A DNA stretch of 64,000 nt from Streptococcus vestibularis ATCC 49124 (GTDB taxonomy: Bacteria > Bacillota > Bacilli > Lactobacillales > Streptococcaceae). The translations under genes were made by a program, and so were the position numbers. Numbering within the stretch: the first letter of the stretch is position 1; every line of letters begins with the position of its first letter. Below, piece by piece: positions 48,954 through 57,833 of this stretch. The stretch spans positions 494,010 through 558,009 of the forward strand of contig NZ_GL831112.1 of NCBI RefSeq assembly GCF_000188295.1, given 5' to 3'. The notes under the pieces were generated by a model that saw only the letters and a program-made list of their open reading frames with translations, was not told the DNA's origin and did no database searches.

Positions 48954-49714
48954 ATGAGAAACCGTAGAAAACTGAAAAAGGTATATTATTAGCTACGATA
49001 TTGTCATGACGGTTCTATCCCTTCTTTCCATAGGGAGAGTAATTTTTGATTTGGTTGGGTTGATTATTATTGGGAGACACTCTTTTCTATTTATTAATCA
49101 GACCATTACCCTTATATTTTGCTTTAGGTTATATTATTTGTTTCTCCTTGGCACTTCGGAAGCGGATTTTTGTTAAAACGCATGTCTTGGACTTGTTGGC
49201 TATTGTTCCTTACAATGAAGTCTTCACCTTCCTTTGTTTTTCAAGGGTGGGACGCTTTGCTCGTTTGGTAAAAATCTCACGTCTAATTAGTTTAAGTAGT
49301 AAGCTTAAGCATAATTCAAATCGTATTAATCGTAGGAATGGTTTTTACTTTTTGCTTTCGGTTAATAGTATTATCATCCTTATCAGTAGTGCTATTATCG
49401 CCCGTGTGGAGCATCATAATTTTATAGATGCTATTTGGTGGTCTGTGGCAACAGTTTCCACAGTAGGGTACGGGGAAAGTGTCCCTAAAACCCTCGTAGG
49501 TAAGGTAATTGCTGTTGTGCTCATGTTTAGTGGAATTACTACTCTGGGGTTGTTGACTAACTCTCTTAATAATATTTTGGTACGTTCAGGTCGCCAAACT
49601 GAACGAAAATTAGCTGAGTTTGAGAAGGAGTTGGCTGAACAACGTGCCATTCTTGAGGAAATCAGAAGTACGGTGCTTGCTATGAGTAGGAAAATGGATA
49701 AGAACGACGACTAG
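48954..49714 (+). pseudogene. Potassium-channel family gene with two frameshifts
   Basis: The original start ATG (48954, behind GAGGAGAGG) reads MRNRRKLKKVYY and stops at 48990. Skipping one T near 48987-48990 opens a membrane segment SYDIVMTVLSLLSIGRVIFDLVG. A second one-base shift in the TTTT at 49117-49120 leads into the intact remainder. That part holds further membrane helices, the pore signature STVGYGES and a coiled C-terminal tail. A TTG-started frame from 49070 could still give a 214-residue channel with pore but no first helices. The parent is a small voltage-gated-like K+ channel of about 250 residues. Sequencing error is the main alternative. Confidence 0.75.
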
Positions 49715-49806
49715 GTTTTCTGTAGATTAAAGATTGTGCTTCCTATAATGGAGGTACTTTTTTGCCCCTATCTCCCATAGCCAGTAAGCTCTCGAACTAG
49801 GCCTTT

Positions 49807-49835
49807 TTGTCAATTAGTCCAAAATTTGATAGAAT
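49807..49835 (+). promoter_or_regulatory. Promoter of liaFSR
   Basis: TTGTCA, a 17-nt spacer and TAGAAT lie 32 nt before liaF. The operon therefore does not rely on read-through from stkP. A LiaR site was not recognised by eye. Confidence 0.65.
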
Positions 49836-49867
49836 GAACCCTGTATACTTTTATTTGAGAGGTCCTT

Positions 49868-50566
49868 ATGACCAAATTTAATTTTTTCTTAGTGGTGGAG
49901 GCTCTTCTTTTAACTCTAGGCTTAATCACCATCTTTAATAATGATATTACCAGTTTTATTTTCATACTGGTTTTGACCTTGTTGGCAGTTCGCTTTTTTA
50001 ACAAGGAGTCCAAGAGCGACTTTGTCTTGACAATCTGCTTGATTTCACTTTTTCTGGTTTCCATGTGGAATATCTATGTGGTTCTTGCTATCTTAGTGGG
50101 TGTAGCCTATGTCATGATTAACCATTTTTCACAGGTCAAGAAAAAGAATCGCTATGCTCTCATTCAATTTAAGGAAGACGACTTGAATCCACAGGCTGTG
50201 CGAAATCAGTGGATTGGGACTCGTATGGAACCTGTCAGTGATCGCTATGACTTTGATGATATTAATATTATCCGTTTCTTTGGGACAGATGTGATTGATT
50301 TGACCCAGGTTATCGTTTCGGGTCGAGAAAATGTCGTCATTTTACAGAAACTTTATGGGCCAACGACAATCTTGGTACCAATTGATGTTTCTGTAAAGCT
50401 GAATATATCAGCTATCTATAGCTCTGTGACCTTCTTTAATGAAGATGAATACGACCTCCGTTACGAAAGATTGACCTTGCAGGGAGCGGAGTATGAGCAT
50501 GCCCATCGCACGGTTAAATTGATTCTCAATGTGGGAGCTGGACCAGTGGAGGTACGTCGTAAATGA
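49868..50566 (+). CDS. liaF: Envelope-stress inhibitor LiaF
   Basis: LiaF keeps the LiaS kinase quiet until cell-wall antibiotics or lipid II stress appear. The 232-residue protein has about four membrane helices in its first ~90 residues. A soluble C-terminal beta domain typical of the LiaF/YvqF family follows (VIVSGRENVVILQKLYGPTTILVPIDVSVKLN). AGAGG precedes the ATG by 5 nt. It overlaps liaS by 4 nt. In streptococci the stkP-liaFSR neighbourhood is conserved. Confidence 0.93.
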   Translation: MTKFNFFLVVEALLLTLGLITIFNNDITSFIFILVLTLLAVRFFNKESKSDFVLTICLISLFLVSMWNIYVVLAILVGVAYVMINHFSQVKKKNRYALIQFKEDDLNPQAVRNQWIGTRMEPVSDRYDFDDINIIRFFGTDVIDLTQVIVSGRENVVILQKLYGPTTILVPIDVSVKLNISAIYSSVTFFNEDEYDLRYERLTLQGAEYEHAHRTVKLILNVGAGPVEVRRK

Positions 50567-51573
50567 AGAAACAGTACCTATTTTTAATCCTAATTTATTC
50601 AGTTGTTGTTTTAATTGGGGTTACCCTTGTAGTTATGGATAGCTTTAACCTCAACTTTTCGCTGGTTTTCGGTAGTATTTCTCAGGCATTTCACTTCTTT
50701 TTTAACATGTTTTTTGTGGTTCTGAGTTTGCTCATTTTACTATATATTCTTTGGGCCATTGCTAATGATAATAGTATGCGTTCGGTCAATCAGGACTTGC
50801 GTCGTATTATCAATAACCAGCCAGTCAAACGTCAGGGAGATATTGAGTTGGACAAGAATATGATGCGTCTATCTCATAAAATGCGTAAATTGACCAAGGA
50901 TCTGCAAAAGACGGAAAATGCTCAGGCTTTGCAAAGTCGTGATATTCTTAAGAAAGAGCGAGGCCGCATTGCTCGAGATCTTCACGATACCGTTAGCCAG
51001 GAGCTTTTTGCAGCTAGTATGATCCTATCTGGTGTCTCTCAGATGGTGGGCCAACTAAGTAAGGAAGATTTACATAATCAGATTCAGGCAGTCGAGGCCA
51101 TGCTGACAGATGCTCAAAATGATATGCGTGTCTTGCTTTTGCACCTTCGTCCGACAGAGCTTGAGAACAAGACCTTACAAGAAGGCTTGCAGATGATTCT
51201 TAAGGAATTAACCGATAAATCCAATATCCGTGTTGTCTACAAGGATATGGTTAAGAAAGTGCCCAAACGTATTGAAAATAATCTCTTTAGGATTGCCCAA
51301 GAGTTTATCTCTAATACCCTTAAGCACGCCAAGGCCAGCCAAATAGAGGTTTACCTCTATCAAAATAGTCAGGAAATTCAGTTAAAAATGCTAGATAATG
51401 GTGTTGGTTATGATTTGAACGCCTCGACTGACGAGATGAGTTATGGGCTAAAAAACATCCAAGAGCGTGTTGATGAAATGGCGGGGACTGTGCAGTTCCT
51501 ATCAGCTAAAGGTAAAGGGACGTCTATTGATGTTCGTGTGCCAATATTAAGAGGAGAAGACAATGTCGAATAA
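50563..51573 (+). CDS. liaS: Sensor histidine kinase LiaS (VraS)
   Basis: The 336-residue kinase has two membrane helices (about 8-27 and 45-66) with almost no external loop, so it senses within the membrane, with LiaF. The HisKA_3 domain has phospho-acceptor H141 in RDLHDTVSQELF. The ATP-binding domain shows EFISNTLKHAKAS, DNGVGYD and YGLKNIQERV. It overlaps liaF by 4 nt and liaR by 11 nt. Confidence 0.95.
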   Translation: MKKQYLFLILIYSVVVLIGVTLVVMDSFNLNFSLVFGSISQAFHFFFNMFFVVLSLLILLYILWAIANDNSMRSVNQDLRRIINNQPVKRQGDIELDKNMMRLSHKMRKLTKDLQKTENAQALQSRDILKKERGRIARDLHDTVSQELFAASMILSGVSQMVGQLSKEDLHNQIQAVEAMLTDAQNDMRVLLLHLRPTELENKTLQEGLQMILKELTDKSNIRVVYKDMVKKVPKRIENNLFRIAQEFISNTLKHAKASQIEVYLYQNSQEIQLKMLDNGVGYDLNASTDEMSYGLKNIQERVDEMAGTVQFLSAKGKGTSIDVRVPILRGEDNVE

Positions 51574-52207
51574 GATTAATGTGATTTTGGTAGATGACCA
51601 TGAAATGGTTCGTTTAGGCCTTAAGAGTTTCTTGAATCTCCAAGGAGATGTAGAAGTGGTGGGAGAGGCAGGAAATGGTCGTGATGGTATCGATCTTGCT
51701 CTGGAGTTGCGTCCAGACGTTGTTGTTATGGATCTTGTTATGCCTGAGTTAGATGGTGTTCAGGCGACTTTGGAATTGCTCAAAGAATGGCCTGAAGCTA
51801 GGATTCTAGTTTTGACCAGCTATTTGGACAATGAAAAAATTTATCCAGTCATTGAAGCTGGGGCCAAAGGCTACATGCTTAAAACGAGCAGTGCAGCAGA
51901 GATTCTAAATAGTATCCGAAAGGTTTACCGTGGAGAAGAAGCTATCGAAACTGAGGTGGATAATAAAATTAAATATCACGATAGTCACCCGGACTTACAT
52001 GATGATTTGACCGCGCGTGAACGTGATATCTTAGCCCTCTTAGCTAAAGGCTATGACAATCAAACCATTGCTAACGAACTGTTTATTTCTTTAAAAACCG
52101 TCAAGACCCATGTGTCTAATATCCTTGGGAAATTAAATGTTGATGACCGTACTCAGGCTGTAGTTTATGCCTTTAGACATCATCTGGTTTCACAGGATGA
52201 TGAATAA
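51563..52207 (+). CDS. liaR: Response regulator LiaR (VraR)
   Basis: The 214-residue NarL/LuxR-type regulator is activated by LiaS. The receiver domain has the acidic pocket (D11, D12), phospho-acceptor D57 in VVMDLVMPELDG and LTSY. The C-terminal helix-turn-helix reads LTARERDILALLAKGYDNQTIANELFISLKTVKTHVSNIL. It controls envelope-stress genes, often including its own operon. GAGGAGAAG precedes the ATG inside liaS. The likely transcript end is a short hairpin at 52268-52284. Confidence 0.95.
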   Translation: MSNKINVILVDDHEMVRLGLKSFLNLQGDVEVVGEAGNGRDGIDLALELRPDVVVMDLVMPELDGVQATLELLKEWPEARILVLTSYLDNEKIYPVIEAGAKGYMLKTSSAAEILNSIRKVYRGEEAIETEVDNKIKYHDSHPDLHDDLTARERDILALLAKGYDNQTIANELFISLKTVKTHVSNILGKLNVDDRTQAVVYAFRHHLVSQDDE

Positions 52208-52278
52208 ATCTATTTTAGGAGTTGGAAAAGGTTAATTATGGCTGTGCAAATTATCTCTTATTTTACGAGTCAAAGTGT

Positions 52279-52307
52279 TTGACTTTATTTCTAGCAACAT
52301 ATATAAT
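52279..52307 (+). promoter_or_regulatory. Near-consensus promoter of the candidate small RNA
   Basis: TTGACT, exactly 17 nt, then TATAAT. The -35 lies in the right arm of a perfect inverted repeat AGTCAAAGTGTTTGACT (52268-52284). Confidence 0.8.
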
Positions 52308-52313
52308 TAAATC

Positions 52314-52432
52314 ATCCTAAAACTTTTCTTTTTTCGTATGAGGTTGCTTCAACCTCGAATCATCAATCTAAGGTCACTTAGATTATGAAATCTCCTAACA
52401 CTTAGCAATCGGTTATGCCGATTGTTTTTTTT
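52314..52432 (+). ncRNA. Candidate small RNA gene with three hairpins
   Basis: A transcript of about 119 nt is bounded by the promoter at 52279-52307 and an intrinsic terminator. Hairpin 1 is GAGGTTG/CAACCTC (52340-52346 with 52350-52356, 3-nt loop). Hairpin 2 is AATCTAAG/CTTAGATT (52365-52372 with 52377-52384, loop GTCA). Hairpin 3 is the terminator CAATCGG/CCGATTG (52406-52412 with 52418-52424) followed by eight Ts. The 21-nt linker before the terminator contains TCTCCT, complementary to a Shine-Dalgarno. No open reading frame fits. It resembles trans-acting small RNAs; no family was recognised, and the CiaR promoter repeat of csRNAs is absent. Confidence 0.65.
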
Positions 52433-52453
52433 GAAAAAAAGTTAAGAAAAGTA

Positions 52454-52482
52454 TTGACAGCCTCCTGATTTTTCTGTAAAAT
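52454..52482 (+). promoter_or_regulatory. tRNA operon promoter
   Basis: A consensus TTGACA, 17 nt and TAAAAT lie 14 nt before tRNA-Gln, a strong stable-RNA type promoter. Confidence 0.85.
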
Positions 52483-52495
52483 AATAAGAGTCTTT

Positions 52496-52567
52496 TGGGG
52501 TATAGCCAAGCGGTAAGGCAAGGGACTTTGACTCCCTCATGCGTTGGTTCGAATCCAGCTACCCCAG
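52496..52567 (+). tRNA. tRNA-Gln (anticodon TTG)
   Basis: A complete 72-nt cloverleaf. The 7-bp acceptor stem TGGGGTA/TACCCCA is followed by discriminator G; the anticodon loop CTTTGAC gives TTG; GGTTCGAATCC forms the T arm. CCA is not encoded. It is followed 29 nt later by tRNA-Glu in the same transcript. Confidence 0.97.
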
Positions 52568-52596
52568 TTCTATCTGAGGGTAGAGATACAGATTAT

Positions 52597-52668
52597 GGTC
52601 CGTTGGTCAAGGGGTTAAGACACCGCCTTTTCACGGCGGTAACACGGGTTCGAATCCCGTACGGACTA
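52597..52668 (+). tRNA. tRNA-Glu (anticodon TTC)
   Basis: A complete 72-nt cloverleaf. The acceptor stem GGTCCGT/ACGGACT (one G-T pair) and a CCGCC/GGCGG anticodon stem are present; the loop TTTTCAC gives TTC. The T arm GGGTTCGAATCCC is normal. CCA is not encoded. Confidence 0.97.
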
Positions 52669-52673
52669 TAAGC

Positions 52674-52699
52674 ACCAGCTAGAGAAAGCTGGTTTTTTT
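52674..52699 (+). terminator. Terminator of the tRNA operon
   Basis: ACCAGCT/AGCTGGT stem, 6-nt loop and seven Ts, 5 nt after tRNA-Glu. Confidence 0.88.
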
Positions 52700-52882
52700 G
52701 TGTCCTTTTTGATAAAATAGAGGGGTTGAATGATCTAAGCCAGACATTTTATATCGCTTTAAAATAAAGAATAACAAGAATCTAACCTGGTTTAAAACGC
52801 GTGTTTTGAGATGCCGTCATAGGCTACTTGAAAATTCGTTGACTCATGGTTTGATTTGAATAAGAATTAATAAGGAAGTTAA

Positions 52883-53401
52883 ATGACATATTATAACGTT
52901 GGAAAGATTGTAAATACACAGGGATTGCAGGGTGAACTTCGTGTTCTGTCTGTAACAGATTTTGCGGACGAACGTTTTAAGAAGAAGAGTGTACTAGCTC
53001 TTTTTGATGACAAAGATAATCACATCATGGATGTCGAGATTGCGAGTCACCGTAAGCATAAGAACTTTGATATCGTTAAGTTCAAAGGGCTTTACCATAT
53101 CAATGATGTAGAGAAGTATAAGGGCTGTAGGCTAAAGATTGCTGAGGAAAATCTAACAGATCTTGATGACGGTGAATTTTACTATCATGAAATCATTGGC
53201 CTTGATGTTTACGAAGGCGATAGTTTGATTGGTCAGGTCAAAGAGATTCTCCAACCGGGTGCTAATGATGTTTGGGTAGTGAAACGTAAAGGTAAAAAGG
53301 ACCTGCTCTTGCCATATATTCCACCAGTGGTTCTTGATGTTGACGTCGCAGCTGGTCGTATTGAGGTTGAGCTCATGGAAGGATTAGACGATGAAGATTG
53401 A
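52883..53401 (+). CDS. rimM: Ribosome maturation factor RimM
   Basis: RimM helps mature the head of the 30S subunit and binds S19. The 172-residue protein has the N-terminal domain start [25 protein letters not shown]. The PRC-barrel domain has [24 protein letters not shown] and [26 protein letters not shown] precedes the ATG. It overlaps trmD by 11 nt, the usual arrangement. The 183 nt upstream hold no gene. Confidence 0.95.
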   Translation: MTYYNVGKIVNTQGLQGELRVLSVTDFADERFKKKSVLALFDDKDNHIMDVEIASHRKHKNFDIVKFKGLYHINDVEKYKGCRLKIAEENLTDLDDGEFYYHEIIGLDVYEGDSLIGQVKEILQPGANDVWVVKRKGKKDLLLPYIPPVVLDVDVAAGRIEVELMEGLDDED

Positions 53402-54110
53402 TATCTTGACCCTATTTCCAGATATGTTTGCTCCCTTAGAGCATTCCATTGTTGGTAAGGCAAAGGATAAGGGGCTTCTAGAAATCAATTATCACAATTT
53501 CCGTGAAAATGCGGAAAAGGCTCGTCATGTAGATGACGAACCTTACGGTGGTGGCCAAGGCATGTTGCTACGTGCCCAGCCAATTTTTGATACTTTTGAC
53601 AAGCTAAATGTCACTAAGCCTCGCGTTATTCTCTTAGATCCTGCGGGTCGTACCTTTGATCAGGCCTATGCAGAAGAATTGGCGCAAGAAGAGGAATTGG
53701 TCTTTATCTGTGGCCATTATGAGGGCTATGATGAGCGCATCAAAACCTTGGTGACAGACGAGATTTCCTTGGGAGATTTTGTCTTAACTGGGGGAGAGTT
53801 GGCTGCAATGACTATTGTAGATGCGACTGTCCGCCTGATTCCTGAGGTCTTAGGTAAGGAAGCTAGTCATAAGGATGATAGTTTCTCATCAGGGCTTTTG
53901 GAATTTCCACAGTACACTCGCCCAGCTGAGTTTCGTGGCATGAAGGTGCCAGATGTACTCTTGTCAGGTCACCATGTTAATATTCGACGTTGGCGTATGG
54001 AACAGAGTTTACGAAAGACTTGGGAGCGTCGACCTGACCTCTTGGAAAACTACGCCTTTACAGACGAAGAACGTCACATTTTAGAAGAGATAAAAGTAGA
54101 AGGAAAATAA
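53391..54110 (+). CDS. trmD: tRNA (guanine-N1)-methyltransferase TrmD
   Basis: TrmD makes m1G37 in tRNAs with G36 and so prevents frameshifting. The 239-residue SPOUT enzyme has the knotted core with ILTLFPDMF at the start, [25 protein letters not shown] and [15 protein letters not shown]. The last two form the SAM-binding knot. Its start lies inside rimM. An FNR-like gene follows one base after its stop. Confidence 0.96.
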   Translation: MKIDILTLFPDMFAPLEHSIVGKAKDKGLLEINYHNFRENAEKARHVDDEPYGGGQGMLLRAQPIFDTFDKLNVTKPRVILLDPAGRTFDQAYAEELAQEEELVFICGHYEGYDERIKTLVTDEISLGDFVLTGGELAAMTIVDATVRLIPEVLGKEASHKDDSFSSGLLEFPQYTRPAEFRGMKVPDVLLSGHHVNIRRWRMEQSLRKTWERRPDLLENYAFTDEERHILEEIKVEGK

Positions 54111-54111
54111 A

Positions 54112-55110
54112 ATGTCAGAAGAAAAGATATATGATATTACTATTATCGGTGGTGGACCAGTAGGCCTTTGGGCTGCCTTCTATGCCGGCTTACGTGGCAT
54201 GACTGTGAATATTATCGAGAGTTTGTCAGAGCTTGGTGGTCAGCCTGCCATTCTCTACCCTGAGAAGAAAATCTATGATATCCCAGCCTTTCCTCAAACG
54301 ACAGGTGCCGAATTGACAGAAAATCTGTTGACCCAGCTTAAGCGTTTTGAAGATCGTGTCAGTATTCGCTTAAAAGAGGAGGTTCAAACCTTTGAAAAAA
54401 CAGATGGTATCTTCACGATTGCTACTAGCAAGGGTCAACACTTGTCCAAGGCTATCGTCATTGCTTGTGGGAATGGTGCCTTCGCCCCTCGCCCTTTGGG
54501 AGTGGACAATGAAGAAGATTATGCGGACAATAACTTGTTCTACAATGTGCATAGCCTGGACCAATTTGCTGGCAAGAAGGTTGTGATTGCTGGTGGCGGT
54601 GACTCAGCTGTTGACTGGGCTAATCACTTGGATGGGATTGCTGAGAGCGTGACTTTGATTCACCGCCGTGATGCCTTTCGTGCCCATGAGCATAGTGTAG
54701 AGCTTCTTCATCAATCATCAGTTAATGTGATGACGCCTTATGTCCCCCTTGAAATCAAGGGTGAAAATGGTCTTGCCCAAAGTTTGACCGTTCAAAAAGT
54801 GAAATCAGACGAGGTTGTGGAATTGCCACTTGATGCCCTTATTGTTAGCTTTGGCTTCTCAACCAATAATAAAAACCTTCGTAACTGGAATGTTGACTTC
54901 AAACGCTCTAGTGTTACGGTTAATGCTCAGTTTGAAACTTCACAAGAAGGTGTTTATGCTATTGGTGATGTGGCAGAATATGAGGGTAAGATTGATTTGA
55001 TTGCTGTGGGAATGGGTGAAGCTCCTATCGCTATCAACCAAGCTATTCAATATATTGATCCAGACGGTAAGAATCGTCCGGTTCACTCAACATCATTAAT
55101 TGAAGAATAA
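54112..55110 (+). CDS. Type-2 ferredoxin/flavodoxin-NADP reductase
   Basis: The 332-residue thioredoxin-reductase-like flavoprotein has the FAD motif [16 protein letters not shown], the NADPH motif [13 protein letters not shown] and the C-terminal FAD segment [13 protein letters not shown]. It lacks the CxxC redox pair of true thioredoxin reductase, which points to the YumC-type ferredoxin/flavodoxin reductase. It probably supplies electrons to flavodoxin or ferredoxin. It is transcribed with trmD (gap of one base, AGAAGGAAAA site). Confidence 0.92.
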   Translation: MSEEKIYDITIIGGGPVGLWAAFYAGLRGMTVNIIESLSELGGQPAILYPEKKIYDIPAFPQTTGAELTENLLTQLKRFEDRVSIRLKEEVQTFEKTDGIFTIATSKGQHLSKAIVIACGNGAFAPRPLGVDNEEDYADNNLFYNVHSLDQFAGKKVVIAGGGDSAVDWANHLDGIAESVTLIHRRDAFRAHEHSVELLHQSSVNVMTPYVPLEIKGENGLAQSLTVQKVKSDEVVELPLDALIVSFGFSTNNKNLRNWNVDFKRSSVTVNAQFETSQEGVYAIGDVAEYEGKIDLIAVGMGEAPIAINQAIQYIDPDGKNRPVHSTSLIEE

Positions 55111-55156
55111 TTTCAAAAGAAGGAAAGTCTCAAAAAAAGACTTTGTCTTCAATCTA

Positions 55157-55180
55157 AGGAGAGACCTGTCTCTCTTTTTT
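55157..55180 (+). terminator. Terminator before ftsK
   Basis: GAGAGA/TCTCTC with a CCTG loop followed by TTTTTT. It ends the rimM-trmD-reductase unit; the T-run also falls at the -35 position of the ftsK promoter. Confidence 0.8.
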
Positions 55181-55194
55181 CATGTCTAAAAACG

Positions 55195-55203
55195 TGGTAT
55201 AAT
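55195..55203 (+). promoter_or_regulatory. ftsK extended -10 promoter, probably leaderless
   Basis: TGG-TATAAT (55195-55203) is separated from the ATG at 55210 by only 6 nt. Normal initiation 7 nt after the -10 would start at the A of the start codon. No ribosome-binding site precedes the ATG. Confidence 0.65.
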
Positions 55204-55209
55204 ACACCT

Positions 55210-57624
55210 ATGGCTACAACGAAAAGAACGAAAAAAGGGTCGACTTCTAAGAACAGTAAGAAGCGGCTTACAAAAGCAGAATTAGACAGACAGAAGGCGA
55301 TTAAGCGAATGCTATGGACCTTCTTTTTTGCCTTTGTCTTAATTTTCCCAGTCTTTCGATTGGGTTTCTTTGGGGTTACCCTCTATAATCTCTTTCGAGT
55401 ATTTGTGGGGAGTATGGCTTATCCTTTAATTTTTGCTATCTATATCTATCTCTTTGGTTTTAAATGGTTACGGAAACATAGTAACTACGTAACAGGATTT
55501 TGGATGGTCTTCGCGGGTCTCTTGTTGGAGTTTCACGCCTATCTCTTTAGTCTAGAACGCATGAGTGGTCTGGATATTTTCCCTGGGACAAAGGACTTGC
55601 TTTTTGGGGAACTGGTCAGTGTGCAAGTAGCTCGTTTTGCGGGTGGTGGTATGTTGGGAGCTCTCCTATACCAACCGATTTCCTTCCTCTTTTCAAATAT
55701 TGGTAGCTTCATGATTGGGTGCTTGATTATTCTATTGGGTGCTTTTATTCTCAGTCCTTGGGATGTTTTAGATATCATGGATTATGCAAAAGGTATCTGG
55801 AAGAGAGGTTCCGAGAAGCGTTTGGAACGAACGGCCAAACGTCAGGAGAAGAAGGCAGAACGTCAGGCTCAGAAAGAACGTGAAGCGCAAGAACGTGCTG
55901 AGGAAGAGCGCCTGGCTGATTTAACTGTTGACGAGGAGACGGGAGAAATCTTAGATGACGCCGCAGAAGAGTTGCCACAAGAAGCCGAGATTTTTGAACC
56001 TGAACCTGAAATCAGTGATTATGCCTCTGAGGCTTACTATGATAATCTGCCTCCAGGGGATTATGAGGATTTCCAAGAAGATTATGCACCTTATCCAGAG
56101 GATGTGCCAACCGAGGAGTTTCCGCCATCTATGGTTGTTGAGGGAGATGATGCACCTGTCGAGGTTGATTTCACACCGAAGAAGCTCTTACAGTATAAAT
56201 TACCTCAGATAGATCTCTTTGCACCTGATAAGCCTAAGAGTCAATCTAAAGAGAAAAACATCGTTCGTAAGAATATTCGAATCTTAGAAGATACTTTCAA
56301 GAGTTTCAATATTGATGTCAAGGTTGAGCGGGCTGAGATTGGACCGTCTGTAACTAAGTACGAGGTCAAGCCTGCTGTTGGGGTTCGGGTTAATCGTATT
56401 TCCAATTTAGCAGATGACTTGGCTCTGGCTCTTGCGGCAAAAGATGTCCGTATTGAGGCACCTATACCTGGAAAATCTTTAGTTGGTATCGAAGTACCTA
56501 ATTCCGAGATTGCGACGGTTTCTTTCCGTGAACTTTGGGAACAGTCCAAGACGGATCCTAATAAGCTCTTGGAAGTTCCTCTTGGTAAGGCTGTTGATGG
56601 TTCAGCTCGTAGCTTTGACCTAGGTCGGATGCCTCACTTGTTAGTGGCTGGATCAACTGGTTCTGGTAAATCTGTTGCGGTTAATGGAATCATCTCTAGT
56701 ATTCTAATGAAGGCTCGCCCAGATCAGATTAAGTTCCTCATGGTCGATCCTAAGATGGTTGAACTTTCTGTTTACAACGATATTCCTCATCTCCTTATCC
56801 CTGTGGTGACCAATCCACGTAAGGCCGCCAAGGCTCTTCAAAAAGTGGTCGATGAGATGGAAAATCGTTACGAACTCTTTAGTAAGTTTGGCGTGCGTAA
56901 CATCGCAGGCTATAATGCCAAGGTTGAAGACTGGAATGCCCAGTCGCAAGAGAAACAGATCCCCTTGCCTTTGATTGTGGTTATCGTTGATGAGTTGGCT
57001 GACTTGATGATGGTGGCCAGTAAAGAAGTGGAAGATGCCATCATTCGACTTGGACAAAAAGCACGTGCGGCTGGAATTCACATGATTCTTGCCACCCAAC
57101 GTCCATCGGTTGATGTTATCTCTGGTTTGATTAAGGCCAATGTGCCTTCTCGTGTGGCCTTTGCGGTGTCTTCGGGAACAGATAGTCGTACTATTTTAGA
57201 TGAAAATGGGGCAGAAAAGCTACTCGGACGTGGGGATATGCTTTTCAAACCGATTGATGAGAACCACCCTGTTCGTCTACAAGGTTCCTTCATTTCTGAT
57301 GATGACGTGGAACGTATTGTGACCTTTATCAAGGATCAGGCTTCTGCTGACTACGATGAGAGCTTTGACCCTGGCGAAGTTTCTGAGAATGATTTTGGTG
57401 GAGGTTCGTCTGCCAATGGTGGTAGCTCGGAAGGAGATCCTCTCTTTGAAGAAGCGAAGGCCTTGGTATTGGAAACACAAAAAGCTAGCGCTTCTATGAT
57501 TCAACGTCGTCTGTCGGTTGGATTTAACCGTGCCACTCGTTTGATGGAAGAATTGGAAGAAGCCGGAGTGATTGGACCAGCTGAAGGCACTAAGCCACGT
57601 AAGGTTTTGATGACTCAAGAGTGA
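55210..57624 (+). CDS. ftsK: DNA translocase FtsK (SpoIIIE family)
   Basis: FtsK clears chromosome termini through the division septum. The 804-residue protein has a basic N-terminus, about four membrane helices (35-190), a charged E/P-rich linker (about 200-340), and the RecA-like motor with Walker [15 protein letters not shown] near 479-492 and MVDPKMVEL. The C-terminal gamma winged helix (about 735-804, [29 protein letters not shown]) reads chromosomal orientation sequences. The start matches streptococcal homologues but lies 6 nt after a -10 box. Confidence 0.96.
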   Translation: MATTKRTKKGSTSKNSKKRLTKAELDRQKAIKRMLWTFFFAFVLIFPVFRLGFFGVTLYNLFRVFVGSMAYPLIFAIYIYLFGFKWLRKHSNYVTGFWMVFAGLLLEFHAYLFSLERMSGLDIFPGTKDLLFGELVSVQVARFAGGGMLGALLYQPISFLFSNIGSFMIGCLIILLGAFILSPWDVLDIMDYAKGIWKRGSEKRLERTAKRQEKKAERQAQKEREAQERAEEERLADLTVDEETGEILDDAAEELPQEAEIFEPEPEISDYASEAYYDNLPPGDYEDFQEDYAPYPEDVPTEEFPPSMVVEGDDAPVEVDFTPKKLLQYKLPQIDLFAPDKPKSQSKEKNIVRKNIRILEDTFKSFNIDVKVERAEIGPSVTKYEVKPAVGVRVNRISNLADDLALALAAKDVRIEAPIPGKSLVGIEVPNSEIATVSFRELWEQSKTDPNKLLEVPLGKAVDGSARSFDLGRMPHLLVAGSTGSGKSVAVNGIISSILMKARPDQIKFLMVDPKMVELSVYNDIPHLLIPVVTNPRKAAKALQKVVDEMENRYELFSKFGVRNIAGYNAKVEDWNAQSQEKQIPLPLIVVIVDELADLMMVASKEVEDAIIRLGQKARAAGIHMILATQRPSVDVISGLIKANVPSRVAFAVSSGTDSRTILDENGAEKLLGRGDMLFKPIDENHPVRLQGSFISDDDVERIVTFIKDQASADYDESFDPGEVSENDFGGGSSANGGSSEGDPLFEEAKALVLETQKASASMIQRRLSVGFNRATRLMEELEEAGVIGPAEGTKPRKVLMTQE

Positions 57625-57671
57625 TGATGGGAAAAGTACTACCCACCATTTACATATGTTTTAAAAATAAT

Positions 57672-57721
57672 AAAAGGATGAGAGAGTAACTGTTTCGGCG
57701 CAAATTTTCTCATTCTTTTTT
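57672..57721 (+). terminator. Terminator of ftsK
   Basis: AAAAGGATGAGA (57672-57683) pairs with TCTCATTCTTTTTT (57708-57721) across a 24-nt loop, with one G-T pair, ending in a T-run. Confidence 0.65.
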
Positions 57722-57758
57722 ATGTTTAACACAAATCAAAAAGTGTCAAACTGTTTCA

Positions 57759-57795
57759 TAATAACGCTTACAAAACGAACGTTTTTTGCTATAAT
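57759..57795 (+). promoter_or_regulatory. pulA promoter with CcpA (cre) site
   Basis: CTTACA (57767-57772), 17 nt and TATAAT (57790-57795, preceded by TG) form the promoter. A cre-like sequence on the minus strand (TGTAAGCGTTATTA, 57759-57772) covers the -35. A perfect palindrome AAAACGAACGTTTT (57772-57785) fills the spacer and could hold a second, LacI-type regulator. Confidence 0.7.
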
Positions 57796-57833
57796 AAAAG
57801 GAAAATGAGTAATAAAGATTTAAGGAGTTTTAA

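Noticed and set aside
49070-49714. Intact 214-residue potassium channel
   Set aside because: The TTG start has no ribosome-binding site, and the upstream promoter, ATG and first membrane helix lie in other frames, so the gene is better read as frameshifted.
52237-52281. 14-codon frame after liaR with an AGGAG upstream
   Set aside because: Very short, and it runs into the palindrome and promoter of the small RNA; the spacing to AGGAG is too long.
52279-52432. CiaR-dependent csRNA identity for the small RNA
   Set aside because: The linker and terminator resemble csRNAs, but the TTTAAG-N5-TTTAAG repeat of CiaR promoters is absent.
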